Assembly (NCBI RefSeq): GCF_036237315.1 | Contig: NZ_CP108356.1 | Location: 2,352,501 to 2,416,500 of the forward strand | Direction: 5' to 3' | Origin: Streptomyces sp. NBC_01351 | GTDB lineage: Bacteria > Actinomycetota > Actinomycetes > Streptomycetales > Streptomycetaceae | DNA: 64,000 bases | In this document: positions 17,880 to 27,199 of the stretch, piece by piece | Layout of the letters: the number at the start of each line of letters is the position of its first letter | Position numbering within the stretch: the stretch's first letter is position 1 | Position numbers and translations under genes: made by a program | Notes under the pieces: generated by a model | The model's input: only the letters and a program-made list of their open reading frames with translations | Told to the model about the DNA's origin: nothing | The model's database searches: none

Positions 17880-19154
17880 TCACTGCAAACGGCGTCTGCG
17901 GCTGCGTGCCTCCCGCAGGACGGTCGCGGTCCCCGCGATGACGGCGATGAGGACGGCGCCGATTCCCAGAGCGTACGTGCCGAGGCGCTCGTCGCGCTCC
18001 TGCGCCGTCTCCGTCAGCGCCAGCTCCGCCGCCTCCGGGGCGGCGGCCGGCGGCGGGCCCGGGTCGGGGACCGGGGCCTTGGGGGCCTCGCGGTCCTGGG
18101 TGAGGGCGCGCACCGGGTCGACGATGCCCCAACCGACGTAGTCGTCACGGCCCTTGACGGAGCGCTCGGCGGTGTTCTGGATCTGCCAGACGATCTGCTG
18201 CACGCTCCAGTCCTCGTGCTCGGCGCGCAGCAGGGCGGCGACGCCGGCGACGTAGGGGGCGGAGAAGCTGGTCCCGTTGTCGATGCACTGGCCGAAGCCC
18301 GGGACGGTGGAGACCATGTCGACGCCCGGCGCCGCGATCCCGATGAAATCGCCGGGCTGGGAGAAGGCGGCCCGCTCGTTGTTGCGGTCCGACGCACCCA
18401 CCGCGAGCACGCCGGGGAAGGCCGCCGGGTAGGTCTTGCGCTTCTCCCCGCTCACGCCGTCGTTGCCGGCGGAGGCCACGACCACGACCTTGGCGTCGAT
18501 GGCCTTCTGGACCGACTTGCCGAGCTCGGAGTCCGGGAGCATCGGCACGTCGGTGTCCTGGGAGATGTTGATGACCTGGGCGCCCTTGGCCACCGCGTGG
18601 TCGATGGCCTGGCTCAGGGACAGGGCGTTGCCCTTGCCCTGCCCGTCGTTCTGCCGGATCGGGATGATCGTGGCCTCCGGGGCCAGCCCGACGAAGCCGG
18701 TGCCCTCCTTGGGACGGGCCGCGATCAGCCCGGCGACCTTGGTGCCGTGGCCGATGGTGTCGTTGGTGCCGTCGCCCTTGGGGTCGATGAAGTCCTTGCC
18801 GGCGCCCGGGTCGACGGCGTCGGCGAGCTGCGGGTTCGCCCGGTCGACTCCGGTGTCGATGACGGCCACCCGGATGCTGTTGCCCTTCTTGTCCTTGCCC
18901 TTGGTCTGGACCCAGAGCTCGTCGAGGAGCAGGCGCTGGAGGGCCCACGGGCGGTCCTCGATCTGCTTCTTCATGGGGAAGGTGCACTCGCCGGCGCCGT
19001 CGAGGTGGAAGGCGTACGGGGGCTGCTGCGCGGCGTTCGCGGGCGCGGCGCCGGCCGCGAGGAGGGCGAGGGCCGCGGTGAGCAGCGGTGCGCGGCGGGG
19101 GCCGCGGGGGCGGGGCGTGGGCGGCGCGAGCTGCGCGGAAGGCATGAGCGGCAT
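17880..19154 (-). CDS. mycP: Type VII secretion-associated serine protease (mycosin)
   Basis: MycP is the subtilisin-like protease that stabilises ESX complexes outside the membrane. The 424-residue protein has a signal peptide (about 20-42, ending ANAA) and the full catalytic triad: D100 in VIDTGVD, H136 in GHGTKVAG and S296 in NGTSFSAP. It also has a Pro/Ala-rich linker, a C-terminal transmembrane helix (about 391-412) and an arginine-rich cytoplasmic end. It starts 12 bp after the eccB stop, with AGGAAA in front, and is therefore coupled to eccB. Confidence 0.94.
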   Translation of the reverse strand: MPLMPSAQLAPPTPRPRGPRRAPLLTAALALLAAGAAPANAAQQPPYAFHLDGAGECTFPMKKQIEDRPWALQRLLLDELWVQTKGKDKKGNSIRVAVIDTGVDRANPQLADAVDPGAGKDFIDPKGDGTNDTIGHGTKVAGLIAARPKEGTGFVGLAPEATIIPIRQNDGQGKGNALSLSQAIDHAVAKGAQVINISQDTDVPMLPDSELGKSVQKAIDAKVVVVASAGNDGVSGEKRKTYPAAFPGVLAVGASDRNNERAAFSQPGDFIGIAAPGVDMVSTVPGFGQCIDNGTSFSAPYVAGVAALLRAEHEDWSVQQIVWQIQNTAERSVKGRDDYVGWGIVDPVRALTQDREAPKAPVPDPGPPPAAAPEAAELALTETAQERDERLGTYALGIGAVLIAVIAGTATVLREARSRRRRLQ

Positions 19155-19165
19155 GGGCGGTTTCC

Positions 19166-20758
19166 TCACGAACCCTGCGGCTGGCGGGCGGAGTTGGTGT
19201 CCAGGCGCGGGCCCTTGGAGAGGAACTCCGACCACGCGATGGGCACCAGGGCCGGGGTCACGCTTCCGTAGCCGAGCCTGATCTGGGCCTGGCTGGCCTC
19301 GGGGCGGGCGTCCGTGGCCCCCTTCCCCTGCTGGTCTGCGGCGCCGATCTTCGACTTCTCGGCGTCGCTGTCGCCGTTGGCCTGCACGGCGTACCTCAGG
19401 CCGGTGTCGGTGACGAGGAAGAGGGAGCCGCCGGCCGTCGTCTGCTTGCCCTGGACCTGTGTGTAGAGCAGTCCGGAGCCCGGGGTGACGTAGGAGCTGG
19501 TGCCGCTGGCCGTGATGTCGACGGGGAAGGCGGTGCCGGCCCAGGTGCTCAGGCTCTGGTTGCCCTGCGCGTCGACGGAGTGCAGGACGTTGCAGACGGT
19601 GTCGCGGCCGTTGGCGCCGCCGGAGCCCGCCGCCTGACCGGTGGTGGCCGGAGGCGACTGGTTGATCCGGTCGGACTTCTTCTGCGGCCACCTGGTCTCG
19701 GCGGCGAACGGGGTCGCGTCCGGGCTCAGGGCCTGCAGGTCGACCTCGCGGGGCTTGCCGTGCATGTTGAGACCGTCGGTGGCGGGGGCGGAGATCAGCA
19801 GCCAGGCGACGAAGTCGGAGACCGGCGCGACCTTCCCGGGGAGCACCACGTAGTGCTGGGCGCCGGAGCCGGTCTGCGCCTTGAGCACCATGCCGACCTT
19901 GTTGTCGGCGGTGACCAGGCCCTTGACGTCGGCGTCGGCCCCGGCCTTGGCGGGCAGTTGCGGGAAGGCCAGGTCGTCCCCGGAGTTGAGGGTGGTCAGC
20001 CACTGCTCGGTGACCTGCTGCGGGGCGGCGCCGGTGCCGACCAGGGCGTTGGTCATCGTCCCGGCGGCCGGGGTGCCCTCCGGGAACTTGTACTTCGTAC
20101 CCGTCCAGTCGACGAGGTAGCGCTCCTTGCCCGCGCCGGCGCTCTGCACGTACAGCACCTGGGAGTCGGTGAGCCTGCGCTCGTCGTCCATCCGGCCGGC
20201 CTCGCGCTCGGCGAGGACGAAGGTCGCGGTCTGCACACCGCGGCCGTTGCCGCCCGGCTGCTGGCAGACGGCCCACCGCTTGGCCTTGCCGGCGTCGTCC
20301 TTGGAGGGGAGCCGGTCGGGGGCGTAGGGGATGCCGATGATGGGTCCGCGCGGCACCTTGCCCCCGTCGAGGACCTTGTCGGCGACGGTAACGACCTTGC
20401 CGGACTTGGCCGGTTCGAGGAGGAGCCGGGCCGAGGCCAGGTTCAGCACCGGGTGCAGCCTGCGCTGCTCCTTGCCGTCCACCTTCGTCGTCAGGACCAC
20501 GTACCGGGTCGTCGACTCCTTGCCGACGACGACCTGGACACCGGGCTGGTCCCAGCCCTTGGGGGCCGTCGGCTTGAACATGCCCCACGCGCCGAATCCG
20601 GCGAGCACCAGTGCCCCCACGATCAGCCCCGGCAGGACCGCGCGCAGCGGGCGCGGTGCGCCCTCCTCGGTCCCCGTGGCGGAAGGCTGGAGGAACGCGG
20701 CCACCGTGCGCCGCTTCGCAAAGGTGTACGCGTTGAGTTCATCACGTCGTGATGCCAT
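19166..20758 (-). CDS. eccB: Type VII secretion protein EccB
   Basis: EccB is the largely extracytoplasmic core subunit of the ESX complex. The 530-residue protein begins MASRRDELNAYTFAKRR, the typical EccB N terminus. It has one transmembrane helix at about residues 39-61 and then a long extracellular domain with conserved cysteines (WAVCQQPGG and DTVCNVLHS) likely forming a disulfide. ATG at 20758 is preferred over a longer reading frame because of the AGGCGG sequence and the family N terminus. It is divergent from eccE. Confidence 0.92.
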   Translation of the reverse strand: MASRRDELNAYTFAKRRTVAAFLQPSATGTEEGAPRPLRAVLPGLIVGALVLAGFGAWGMFKPTAPKGWDQPGVQVVVGKESTTRYVVLTTKVDGKEQRRLHPVLNLASARLLLEPAKSGKVVTVADKVLDGGKVPRGPIIGIPYAPDRLPSKDDAGKAKRWAVCQQPGGNGRGVQTATFVLAEREAGRMDDERRLTDSQVLYVQSAGAGKERYLVDWTGTKYKFPEGTPAAGTMTNALVGTGAAPQQVTEQWLTTLNSGDDLAFPQLPAKAGADADVKGLVTADNKVGMVLKAQTGSGAQHYVVLPGKVAPVSDFVAWLLISAPATDGLNMHGKPREVDLQALSPDATPFAAETRWPQKKSDRINQSPPATTGQAAGSGGANGRDTVCNVLHSVDAQGNQSLSTWAGTAFPVDITASGTSSYVTPGSGLLYTQVQGKQTTAGGSLFLVTDTGLRYAVQANGDSDAEKSKIGAADQQGKGATDARPEASQAQIRLGYGSVTPALVPIAWSEFLSKGPRLDTNSARQPQGS

Positions 20759-21016
20759 GACCGCCTGCTTCTCCCGCACGGCCCGGTCGGTGGATACGGT
20801 CCCCGGGCCTCGATTGTCGGACCGGGCACCTACTATGCCTCTTGACGGACCGTACACAGGGGCCGGGTAGGGTGAGGCTGCCGCTCAGCGCCTTCCAGAC
20901 CGGGGCAATCAAGGCCTGTTGAGGTGGATTGGGGAGATTCCGGTGATCGTGCGGCAGGTGCCGCGCAGCGCCGGGATTCATGGGGCGCGGCCCCGGAAAG
21001 GGGAGCTGCGCGAGTG

Positions 21017-22288
21017 ATGGCCACCGCGACCCGCCGACGGACCGGCACGGCCGCACCCGCACGCGGCGGGGTGACGCCGCATCCGAAGTCGAGCCCCGGC
21101 CGTTTCGGCCCGTTCCGACTGCAACAGCTCGTACTGCTCCAGGTCGCCGCGGCCGCCCTGTTGGTGGCGTGGGTGGTGGAGCCGGTGCTGCTGGTTCCCG
21201 CCGGTGTCCTGGCCCTGATCCTGGTGATGCTCGCGGTCGTACGCCGTCACCAGCGCTCCCTGCCGGAATGGCTCGGCGGCGCGCTCGCGCTGCGCGCACG
21301 GCGGCGCCGGGCCGCCGCGCTGACCGTGCCCGCGGGCACCGAGCCCGGGCTGGCCCCGCTCGTCGAGGCCGATCCGGCGCTGCGGACGCTCACCTTCAGC
21401 GACCGTGACCGGCGGCCCGTGGGGATGGTCGGCGACGGCACGTTCCTGACCGCGGTCGTCCAGGTCGACACCGACGCCACCGCGCTGCGGCCCGACCGGG
21501 CGGAGCGTCCGCTGCCGCTGGGACTCGTACGGGACATCCTCGAAGTGGACGGCATCCGGCTGGAGTCCGCGCAGCTGGTGCAGCACACCCAGCCGGCTCC
21601 GGCCCCGCACCTGCCGGCCCAGTCGATGGCCACGCGCAACTACGCGCCGCTGCAGGCCCGGACCGGGACGCCGGCGGTGCGGCTGACCTGGATCGCCCTC
21701 AAGCTCGACCCGGAGCTGTGCCCCGAAGCGGTCACCGCGCGCGGCGGCGGGCTGGAGGGCGCGCAGCGGTGCGTGGTGCGGGCGGCGGACCAGCTGGCGA
21801 GCCGGCTGACCGGGGCCGGGTTCAAGGCCACCGTGCTGACCGAGCAGGAGCTGACGGCGGCGCTCGCCACCTCCTCGTGCGCGAACCCGATGGCGATCAC
21901 CCAGGCGGGCCGGTCGGCCAGCACGGGGCGGCGCACGGAAGAGACCCCGCGGACCTGGCGCTGTGACGACCGGCGGCACACGACGTACTGGATAGGCCGC
22001 TGGCCCCAGCTGGGCGGCTCGGGCGCGGCGCTGCCGCAGTTCGTGGCGCTGCTGACCTCGCTGCCGGCGCTCGCGACCAACTTCAGCCTCACGATGGCCT
22101 CGGCCGAGCGACAGGGCGTGACCCTGGCGGGACACGTACGGGTGACGGGGCGCAGTGACGAGGAACTGGTCGTGGCCCGCCGGGAGTTGGAGCGGACGGC
22201 GCGCGGCGTGAAGGCCGGCCTCGTCCGGCTCGACCGGGAACAGGTACCGGGGCTGCTGGCCTCGCTGCCGCTGGGAGGGGCGCGATGA
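21017..22288 (+). CDS. eccE: Type VII secretion protein EccE
   Basis: EccE is the peripheral membrane subunit of ESX complexes. The 423-residue protein has a basic N terminus, two adjacent transmembrane helices at about residues 34-76 (LQQLVLLQVAAAALLVAWVV and the following segment), and a soluble C-terminal domain. Within that domain WIGRWPQ and the region around residue 345 are typical of actinobacterial EccE. The ATG at 21017 directly follows an in-frame GTG (21014), and either could be used with the GGGGAG upstream. Its stop overlaps the next start by four bases. Confidence 0.88.
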   Translation: MATATRRRTGTAAPARGGVTPHPKSSPGRFGPFRLQQLVLLQVAAAALLVAWVVEPVLLVPAGVLALILVMLAVVRRHQRSLPEWLGGALALRARRRRAAALTVPAGTEPGLAPLVEADPALRTLTFSDRDRRPVGMVGDGTFLTAVVQVDTDATALRPDRAERPLPLGLVRDILEVDGIRLESAQLVQHTQPAPAPHLPAQSMATRNYAPLQARTGTPAVRLTWIALKLDPELCPEAVTARGGGLEGAQRCVVRAADQLASRLTGAGFKATVLTEQELTAALATSSCANPMAITQAGRSASTGRRTEETPRTWRCDDRRHTTYWIGRWPQLGGSGAALPQFVALLTSLPALATNFSLTMASAERQGVTLAGHVRVTGRSDEELVVARRELERTARGVKAGLVRLDREQVPGLLASLPLGGAR

Positions 22289-22983
22289 GGGGCGGTTTCG
22301 GGCTGGTCGGCCCGCGCCGGGAGCGGCACGTGGTGTCCGCGGCGGATCTGGACGGGCTGGCGCTGCCCGTCGGGGACGACGGGGTCGTCATCGGCGTGGA
22401 CGCCGGGGGGAACCCCGCGGTGCTCGGCATCAACCGGCCGACGCCGTACGAGGTGACGCTGATCGGCGGTCTGTGGACCGCGCAGGTGCTGGCGCTGCGC
22501 GCGGCGGCCACGGGTGCGCGGGTCACGGTGGAGACCGGGCGTGCGCACGTGTGGTCCGGGCTGGCCCAGGCGGCGGGTGGCGGGCAGCAGTGCGTGACCC
22601 TGCACGAGGTGGGCCGGATCCCGCCGCAGGGCGCCTCCGCGGGCAGCCCGGTGCTGGTGGTCCGCGACTGCGGGATGCGGCCGCCGCGCGGGCGCGTGGT
22701 GGCCGGGCCCTGGCAGTCGGTGCTGACCCTGCTGCCGTATCTGAGCCCGACGGCGCCGCGGCTGCTCCAGCAGTCCGCGCTGGTGGGTGTGCAGCGGGTG
22801 TCCCCAGACGAGGCTGAGCAGATCGGCCGGCTGATGAACCTGTCGCGGCAGGCGGTGGATTCGCTGCCGACGCTGGGTGACGGGGTGACGCTGTGGTGTA
22901 CGCCACGGGACCGGCAGTTCGTCATGACCCAGGGGACGGAAGCGGAGACGGGCCTGCTGGGCGGGGCCCGGCGCATCGACTGA
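22285..22983 (+). CDS. ESX-associated protein of unknown function
   Basis: The 232-residue protein is translationally coupled to eccE (ATGA overlap), so it very probably works with the secretion machine. It has no signal peptide or membrane helix. It looks like a mixed alpha/beta cytoplasmic protein, with strands such as GVVIGVDAGGNPAVLGINRP and a PWQSVLTLLPYLSP segment. I see no P-loop or protease motif. It could be a chaperone-like or peripheral component specific to Streptomyces ESX loci, but that is inference from position only. Confidence 0.8.
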   Translation: MRGGFGLVGPRRERHVVSAADLDGLALPVGDDGVVIGVDAGGNPAVLGINRPTPYEVTLIGGLWTAQVLALRAAATGARVTVETGRAHVWSGLAQAAGGGQQCVTLHEVGRIPPQGASAGSPVLVVRDCGMRPPRGRVVAGPWQSVLTLLPYLSPTAPRLLQQSALVGVQRVSPDEAEQIGRLMNLSRQAVDSLPTLGDGVTLWCTPRDRQFVMTQGTEAETGLLGGARRID

Positions 22984-23193
22984 CCATCGTGCGGCCGCCG
23001 TCCGGCCATCGCCCGTACATCGATCGGCCACCGGCCGGCCCTCGGTCGACCGGGGAGCGGCCCTCACCGCGTGCGTGACCGCGCGGGGGCCGGGCCGACG
23101 GGGGCGGACACGGGCGGCGGGCCGCGATTAGGCTGGGCGCGGGCGCGCGTCGAGGTGGGCGCCGGACCAGTGTTCGACAGACCAGGAGGACCA

Positions 23194-26010
23194 GTGAGCG
23201 GCGATCGGAACGAGAGGCGCGGCGGGACGTGGGACGTCCCGACGGACGATCAGTCCGACGCGGAGCCCGAACTGACGGGCGAGTTCACCATCGACTACAC
23301 CCCGCCAGCCTGGTACACCCAGGGCGCGAGCCCGGCCGCGGTGCCGGGGCTGCCCGAGGGCAGCGGCTTCGAGCCCCACCGCCCGTCGGAGGTGACCTCT
23401 CCCCCGACGACGCGCATCGGCCCGCCGGCCCCGCGCCCGGCGCCCGACGCGGCGTCCGTGCCCCCGGTCCCGTCGGCCGGCACCCCCAGGCCCGACGCGC
23501 CCACCGCCCCGGCCGAGGCACTGCCGGCGTATCCGGCTCCGCCGCGGCCCCCGGCGCCCGTCGGCAGCCTGCCCGCGCCCGACGCCCCGACGGCCCCCGC
23601 CGAAGCCCTCCCGCCGTACCGGGCGCAGCCTTCGGCTCCCCTGGGCAGCACACCCGCGCCCGCCGAGGCCCCGCTGCACGCGGCCCCGGCCCCGGCCCTG
23701 CCGTCGCCGCCGGACGGGGGCGCACTCGCGCACGGCGCTTCCCCGTCGTACCCGGTTCCCGCCCCGGCCGTACCGTCGGCACCCGACGCCGGCCCCGCCC
23801 CGTTCGCGCCGACGAGCGAGGCCCTCCCGCCGTACCCGGCACCCGCCCCGACCCTGCCGCCCGCGCCGTTCGGCAGCACGCCCGACGCACCCACCGCGCC
23901 CACCGAAGCGCTCCCGCCGTACCCGGCACCGAGGGCGCTCGGCAGCGCGCCCGACGCACCCGCCGCTCCGGCCGAGGCGCTTTCGGCCTACCCCGCGGCA
24001 CTGCCTCCGGTGCCGGACTCCGGCCCCGCCGCGCCGTTCGCCCCGACGAGCGAGGCGCTCCCGGCGTACCCGGCCATCACCCCGGCCCTGCCGCCCGCGC
24101 CTCTCGGCAGCACACCGGACGCACCCACGGCACCGACCGAAGCCCTCCCGCCGTACCCGGCGCCGGCAGCGATCGGCAACACGCCCGCGCCCGCCGAGGC
24201 ACTTCCGAACTACCCCGTTCCCGCCACGGCGGCGGAGACCGACCCCGCGTCGGCGAGTGAACCGCTCCCGCCCTACCCGGCACCCGCCCCGGCCCTGCCG
24301 ACCGCGCCCCTCGGCAGCACCCCCGACGCACCCACCGCACCCACCGAAGCCCTCCCGCCGTACCCGGCGCCGGCAGCGATCGGCAACACGCCCGCCCCCG
24401 CCGAGGCACCTCCGGGCTACCCGGTATCCGCCCCGGCGGTGGCGGAGGCCGACCCCGCGCCGTTCGCGCCTCCGAGCGAGGCGCTCCCGCCGTACCCGGC
24501 GCCCGTCGCCGAGGCACCGGCTCCCGCCGTCAGGCCGCAGGACACCCCCGCCGACGGGATTCCCGTCGGGGACGCGCCGCGGGCCGACGGCGAGACCCCG
24601 TTCGGGGGACCCGGGGGTGAACTGCCGCCGCTGCCGCCCTCCTTCGCGGCCGAGGGGGGCTACCCCTACGCACCGCCGCAGGCGCACGCCCAGCCGCAGC
24701 CTCAGCCGCCCCAGCAGGCCACGCAGGCCCCACAGGCCCCACAGGCCCAGCAGCCGCAGGCGACCCCGCAGTACGACCCCCGCTCCGGCGCCCAATGGTC
24801 AACGCCCACGCACCAGTTGCCGCCGCAGCCCCACGACCCGCGCTACTCCTCCGGCCAGACCGCCGGCGGGGCGCCGCTCGGCTACACCGCCGCCGTCGAG
24901 CTCTCCTCGGACCGCCTGCTGCGCAACAAGCAGAAGCCGAAGAGCAACAACGGCGGAGGCGGCAGCCGCTTCCGGTTCGGCGGCAAGGCGGCCGAAGCGG
25001 AGCGCCAGCGCAAGCTGGAGCTGATCCGCACTCCGGTCATGTCCTGCTACCGCATCGCCGTCATCAGCCTGAAGGGCGGCGTCGGCAAGACCACGACCAC
25101 CACCGCCCTCGGCGCCACCCTCGCCACCGAGCGCCAGGACAAGATCCTGGCCATCGACGCGAACCCCGACGCCGGCACCCTCGGCCGCCGCGTCCGCCGC
25201 GAGACCGGTGCCACGATCCGGGACCTGGTCCAGGCGATCCCGTACCTGAACTCGTACATGGACATCCGCCGGTTCACCTCGCAGGCGCCCTCCGGTCTGG
25301 AGATCATCGCCAACGACGTGGACCCGGCCGTCTCGACGACCTTCAACGACGAGGACTACCGCCGCGTCATCGAGACCCTGGGCCGCCAGTACCCGATCAT
25401 CCTCACCGACTCGGGCACCGGGCTCCTCTACTCCGCCATGCGCGGGGTGCTCGACCTGGCCGATCAGCTGATCATCATCTCGACCCCGTCCGTGGACGGC
25501 GCCAGCAGCGCCAGCACCACCCTCGACTGGCTCTCCGCGCACGGGTACGCCGACCTCGTCTCCCGTTCCCTGACCGTCATCTCCGGGGTCCGTGAGACGG
25601 CCAAGACGATCAAGATCGAAGACATCGTGCAGCACTTCGAGACCCGCTGCCGCGGTGTCGTCGTGGTGCCGTTCGACGAGCACCTCGCGGCCGGCGCCGA
25701 GGTCGATCTCGACATGATGCGGCCCAAGACGCGCGAGGCGTACTTCAACCTCTCCGCGCTCGTGGCCGAGGACTTCATCCGCGCCCAGCAGCAGACCGCC
25801 CACGGCCACTGGGGTGCTCAGCAGCCCCAGCCGCACCAACAGCCCTCGTACGGCCAGCCCCAGGGCCAGCCGCAGTACCAGCAGCCGCAGCAGCCGCAGG
25901 CCCCTCAGCAGCCCTACGGCCAGCCGTACCCGCAGCCCGGCCAGCCCTGGCAGCAGCCGCAGCAGCCCCCGGCCCCCGGCCAGCCCCCGCGCGACCCGCG
26001 CCTCGGCTGA
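23194..26010 (+). CDS. Proline-rich ParA/MinD-like ATPase of the ESX locus (EspI-like)
   Basis: The 938-residue protein has three parts. Residues 1-600 are disordered and Pro/Ala-rich with many EALPPYPAP repeats. Residues about 622-870 form a deviant Walker A ATPase ([17 protein letters not shown], then [13 protein letters not shown] and [10 protein letters not shown]). The rest is a Gln/Pro-rich tail. Mycobacterial EspI has a similar proline-rich plus MinD-like plan, and the ESX location supports the comparison. The GTG start has AGGAGG in front. Within the repeat zone a 100-bp block at 24103 recurs 207 bp later (69 codons), a recent in-frame duplication. Confidence 0.88.
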   Translation: MSGDRNERRGGTWDVPTDDQSDAEPELTGEFTIDYTPPAWYTQGASPAAVPGLPEGSGFEPHRPSEVTSPPTTRIGPPAPRPAPDAASVPPVPSAGTPRPDAPTAPAEALPAYPAPPRPPAPVGSLPAPDAPTAPAEALPPYRAQPSAPLGSTPAPAEAPLHAAPAPALPSPPDGGALAHGASPSYPVPAPAVPSAPDAGPAPFAPTSEALPPYPAPAPTLPPAPFGSTPDAPTAPTEALPPYPAPRALGSAPDAPAAPAEALSAYPAALPPVPDSGPAAPFAPTSEALPAYPAITPALPPAPLGSTPDAPTAPTEALPPYPAPAAIGNTPAPAEALPNYPVPATAAETDPASASEPLPPYPAPAPALPTAPLGSTPDAPTAPTEALPPYPAPAAIGNTPAPAEAPPGYPVSAPAVAEADPAPFAPPSEALPPYPAPVAEAPAPAVRPQDTPADGIPVGDAPRADGETPFGGPGGELPPLPPSFAAEGGYPYAPPQAHAQPQPQPPQQATQAPQAPQAQQPQATPQYDPRSGAQWSTPTHQLPPQPHDPRYSSGQTAGGAPLGYTAAVELSSDRLLRNKQKPKSNNGGGGSRFRFGGKAAEAERQRKLELIRTPVMSCYRIAVISLKGGVGKTTTTTALGATLATERQDKILAIDANPDAGTLGRRVRRETGATIRDLVQAIPYLNSYMDIRRFTSQAPSGLEIIANDVDPAVSTTFNDEDYRRVIETLGRQYPIILTDSGTGLLYSAMRGVLDLADQLIIISTPSVDGASSASTTLDWLSAHGYADLVSRSLTVISGVRETAKTIKIEDIVQHFETRCRGVVVVPFDEHLAAGAEVDLDMMRPKTREAYFNLSALVAEDFIRAQQQTAHGHWGAQQPQPHQQPSYGQPQGQPQYQQPQQPQAPQQPYGQPYPQPGQPWQQPQQPPAPGQPPRDPRLG
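23500..24520 (+). repeat. In-frame coding repeats (EALPPYPAP type)
   Basis: Degenerate direct repeats encode motifs such as [16 protein letters not shown] followed by [11 protein letters not shown]. The best-preserved copies lie at 24103-24202 and 24310-24409, differing at only a few bases and offset by exactly 207 bp. The region forms the flexible N-terminal arm of the ATPase and should be length-variable between strains. Confidence 0.8.
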
Positions 26011-26034
26011 GCGGCCGAAGGACCGAGCGACCGC

Positions 26035-26075
26035 ACGAGTGAGGGCCCGTACCACCGGTACGGGCCCTCACTCGT
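26035..26075. terminator. Perfect 19-bp bidirectional terminator
   Basis: The arms 26035-26053 and 26057-26075 are perfectly complementary (centre GGGCCCGTACC, ACC, GGTACGGGCCC) with a three-base loop. It lies between the convergent EspI-like gene and ribF, closing the ESX block from both sides. Confidence 0.85.
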
Positions 26076-26103
26076 CCGCTTCAACCCAGCGGCGGTGCCG
26101 ACG

Positions 26104-27060
26104 TCAACGCTGCGCGTCGTACGCGTCCGTCAGCACCCGCGCCCGCTTCACGTCGTCCGCGATCGCCTCCAGCAGCCCGTCGAGCGACTCGAACTTGGCC
26201 ATCCCCCGCACGTACGCGAGGAAGTCCACCGCCACGTGCAACCCGTACAGGTCCAGGCCGATCCGGTCGATCGCGTACGCCTCCACCGTCCGCTCGGTGG
26301 CGTCGAACTGCACGTTCGTCCCCACCGAGATCGCCGCCGGCATCCGCTCGCCGCCCGCAGTCAGCCAGCCCGCGTACACCCCGTCCGCCGGAATCGCGGT
26401 GTGCGGCGCGGTCTCGACGTTCGCCGTCGGGTAACCGAGCTCACGCCCGCGCTGCGCACCGCGCACCACGACGCCCTCGACCCGGTGCGGCCGGCCCAGG
26501 ATCTCGGCGGCGCCCTCGATGTCTCCCTCGGCGACGAGCTTGCGAGCGAGCGTCGAGGAGAACGGCACGCCGCCGCCCGCCTCGCCCCGCTCGACGAGGT
26601 CGACGACGTCGACCTCGTAGTCGTACGTGGAGCCCAGCTCGCGCAGGAAGTCGACGTTTCCGGCGGCCCGGTGGCCGAAGCGGAAGTTCGGGCCCTCGAT
26701 GACGGCCCGCGCGTGCAGCTTGTCGACGAGCACCTTCACGATGAAGTCGGCCGGCGACAGCTGCGAGAACTCCGCCGTGAACGGCAGGATCAGCAGCGCG
26801 TCCACGCCCAGCCCGGCCATCAGTTCGGCACGCCGGTCGTACGGGGCCAGGATCGGCGGGTGGCTGCCGGGGCGGACGACCTCGCTCGGGTGCGGGTCGA
26901 AGGTGACCACGACCGACGGGACGCCGAGCGCGCGCGCCTTCGCCACCGCCCGTCCGATGATCAGCTGATGACCCCGGTGCACACCGTCGTAGGAGCCGAT
27001 GGTGACGACGCTGCGTCCCCAGTCCTGGGGGATGTCCTCCAAGCCACGCCAGCGCTGCAC
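26104..27060 (-). CDS. ribF: Bifunctional riboflavin kinase/FAD synthetase
   Basis: RibF makes FMN from riboflavin and then FAD. The 318-residue protein has the N-terminal nucleotidyltransferase domain (VVTIGSYDGVHRGHQ, TFDPHPSEV, FRFGHRAAGN) and the C-terminal flavokinase domain (GRELGYPTANVE, PADGVYAGW, VHVAVDFLAYVRG). The GTG at 27060 has AGGAG eight bases upstream and gives the standard MQRWRGLEDIP N terminus. In many bacteria ribF lies between truB and rpsO; here the order holds but with large blocks inserted on both sides. Confidence 0.95.
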   Translation of the reverse strand: MQRWRGLEDIPQDWGRSVVTIGSYDGVHRGHQLIIGRAVAKARALGVPSVVVTFDPHPSEVVRPGSHPPILAPYDRRAELMAGLGVDALLILPFTAEFSQLSPADFIVKVLVDKLHARAVIEGPNFRFGHRAAGNVDFLRELGSTYDYEVDVVDLVERGEAGGGVPFSSTLARKLVAEGDIEGAAEILGRPHRVEGVVVRGAQRGRELGYPTANVETAPHTAIPADGVYAGWLTAGGERMPAAISVGTNVQFDATERTVEAYAIDRIGLDLYGLHVAVDFLAYVRGMAKFESLDGLLEAIADDVKRARVLTDAYDAQR

Positions 27061-27199
27061 TGTGACCGCTCCTCGCCCGAACCCGTTTAGGCCTTGTATT
27101 TGAATGCCGATTACAGGTCTAAGACTGCCATGCCGGTGCCCGGTGACCCGCATCGGCGTCTCAGTCGAATCAGGACGGGGCAACTGCCGTGCCAGTTCG

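Noticed and set aside
17880..20588. A single 902-residue protein fused to MycP
   Set aside because: The N-terminal part is eccB in another frame. MycP has its own signal peptide, start and ribosome site at 19154.
23500..24520. Possible CRISPR-like array from repeated blocks
   Set aside because: The repeats are degenerate, in frame and translated as a Pro/Ala-rich arm, with no constant repeat/spacer pattern and no cas genes.
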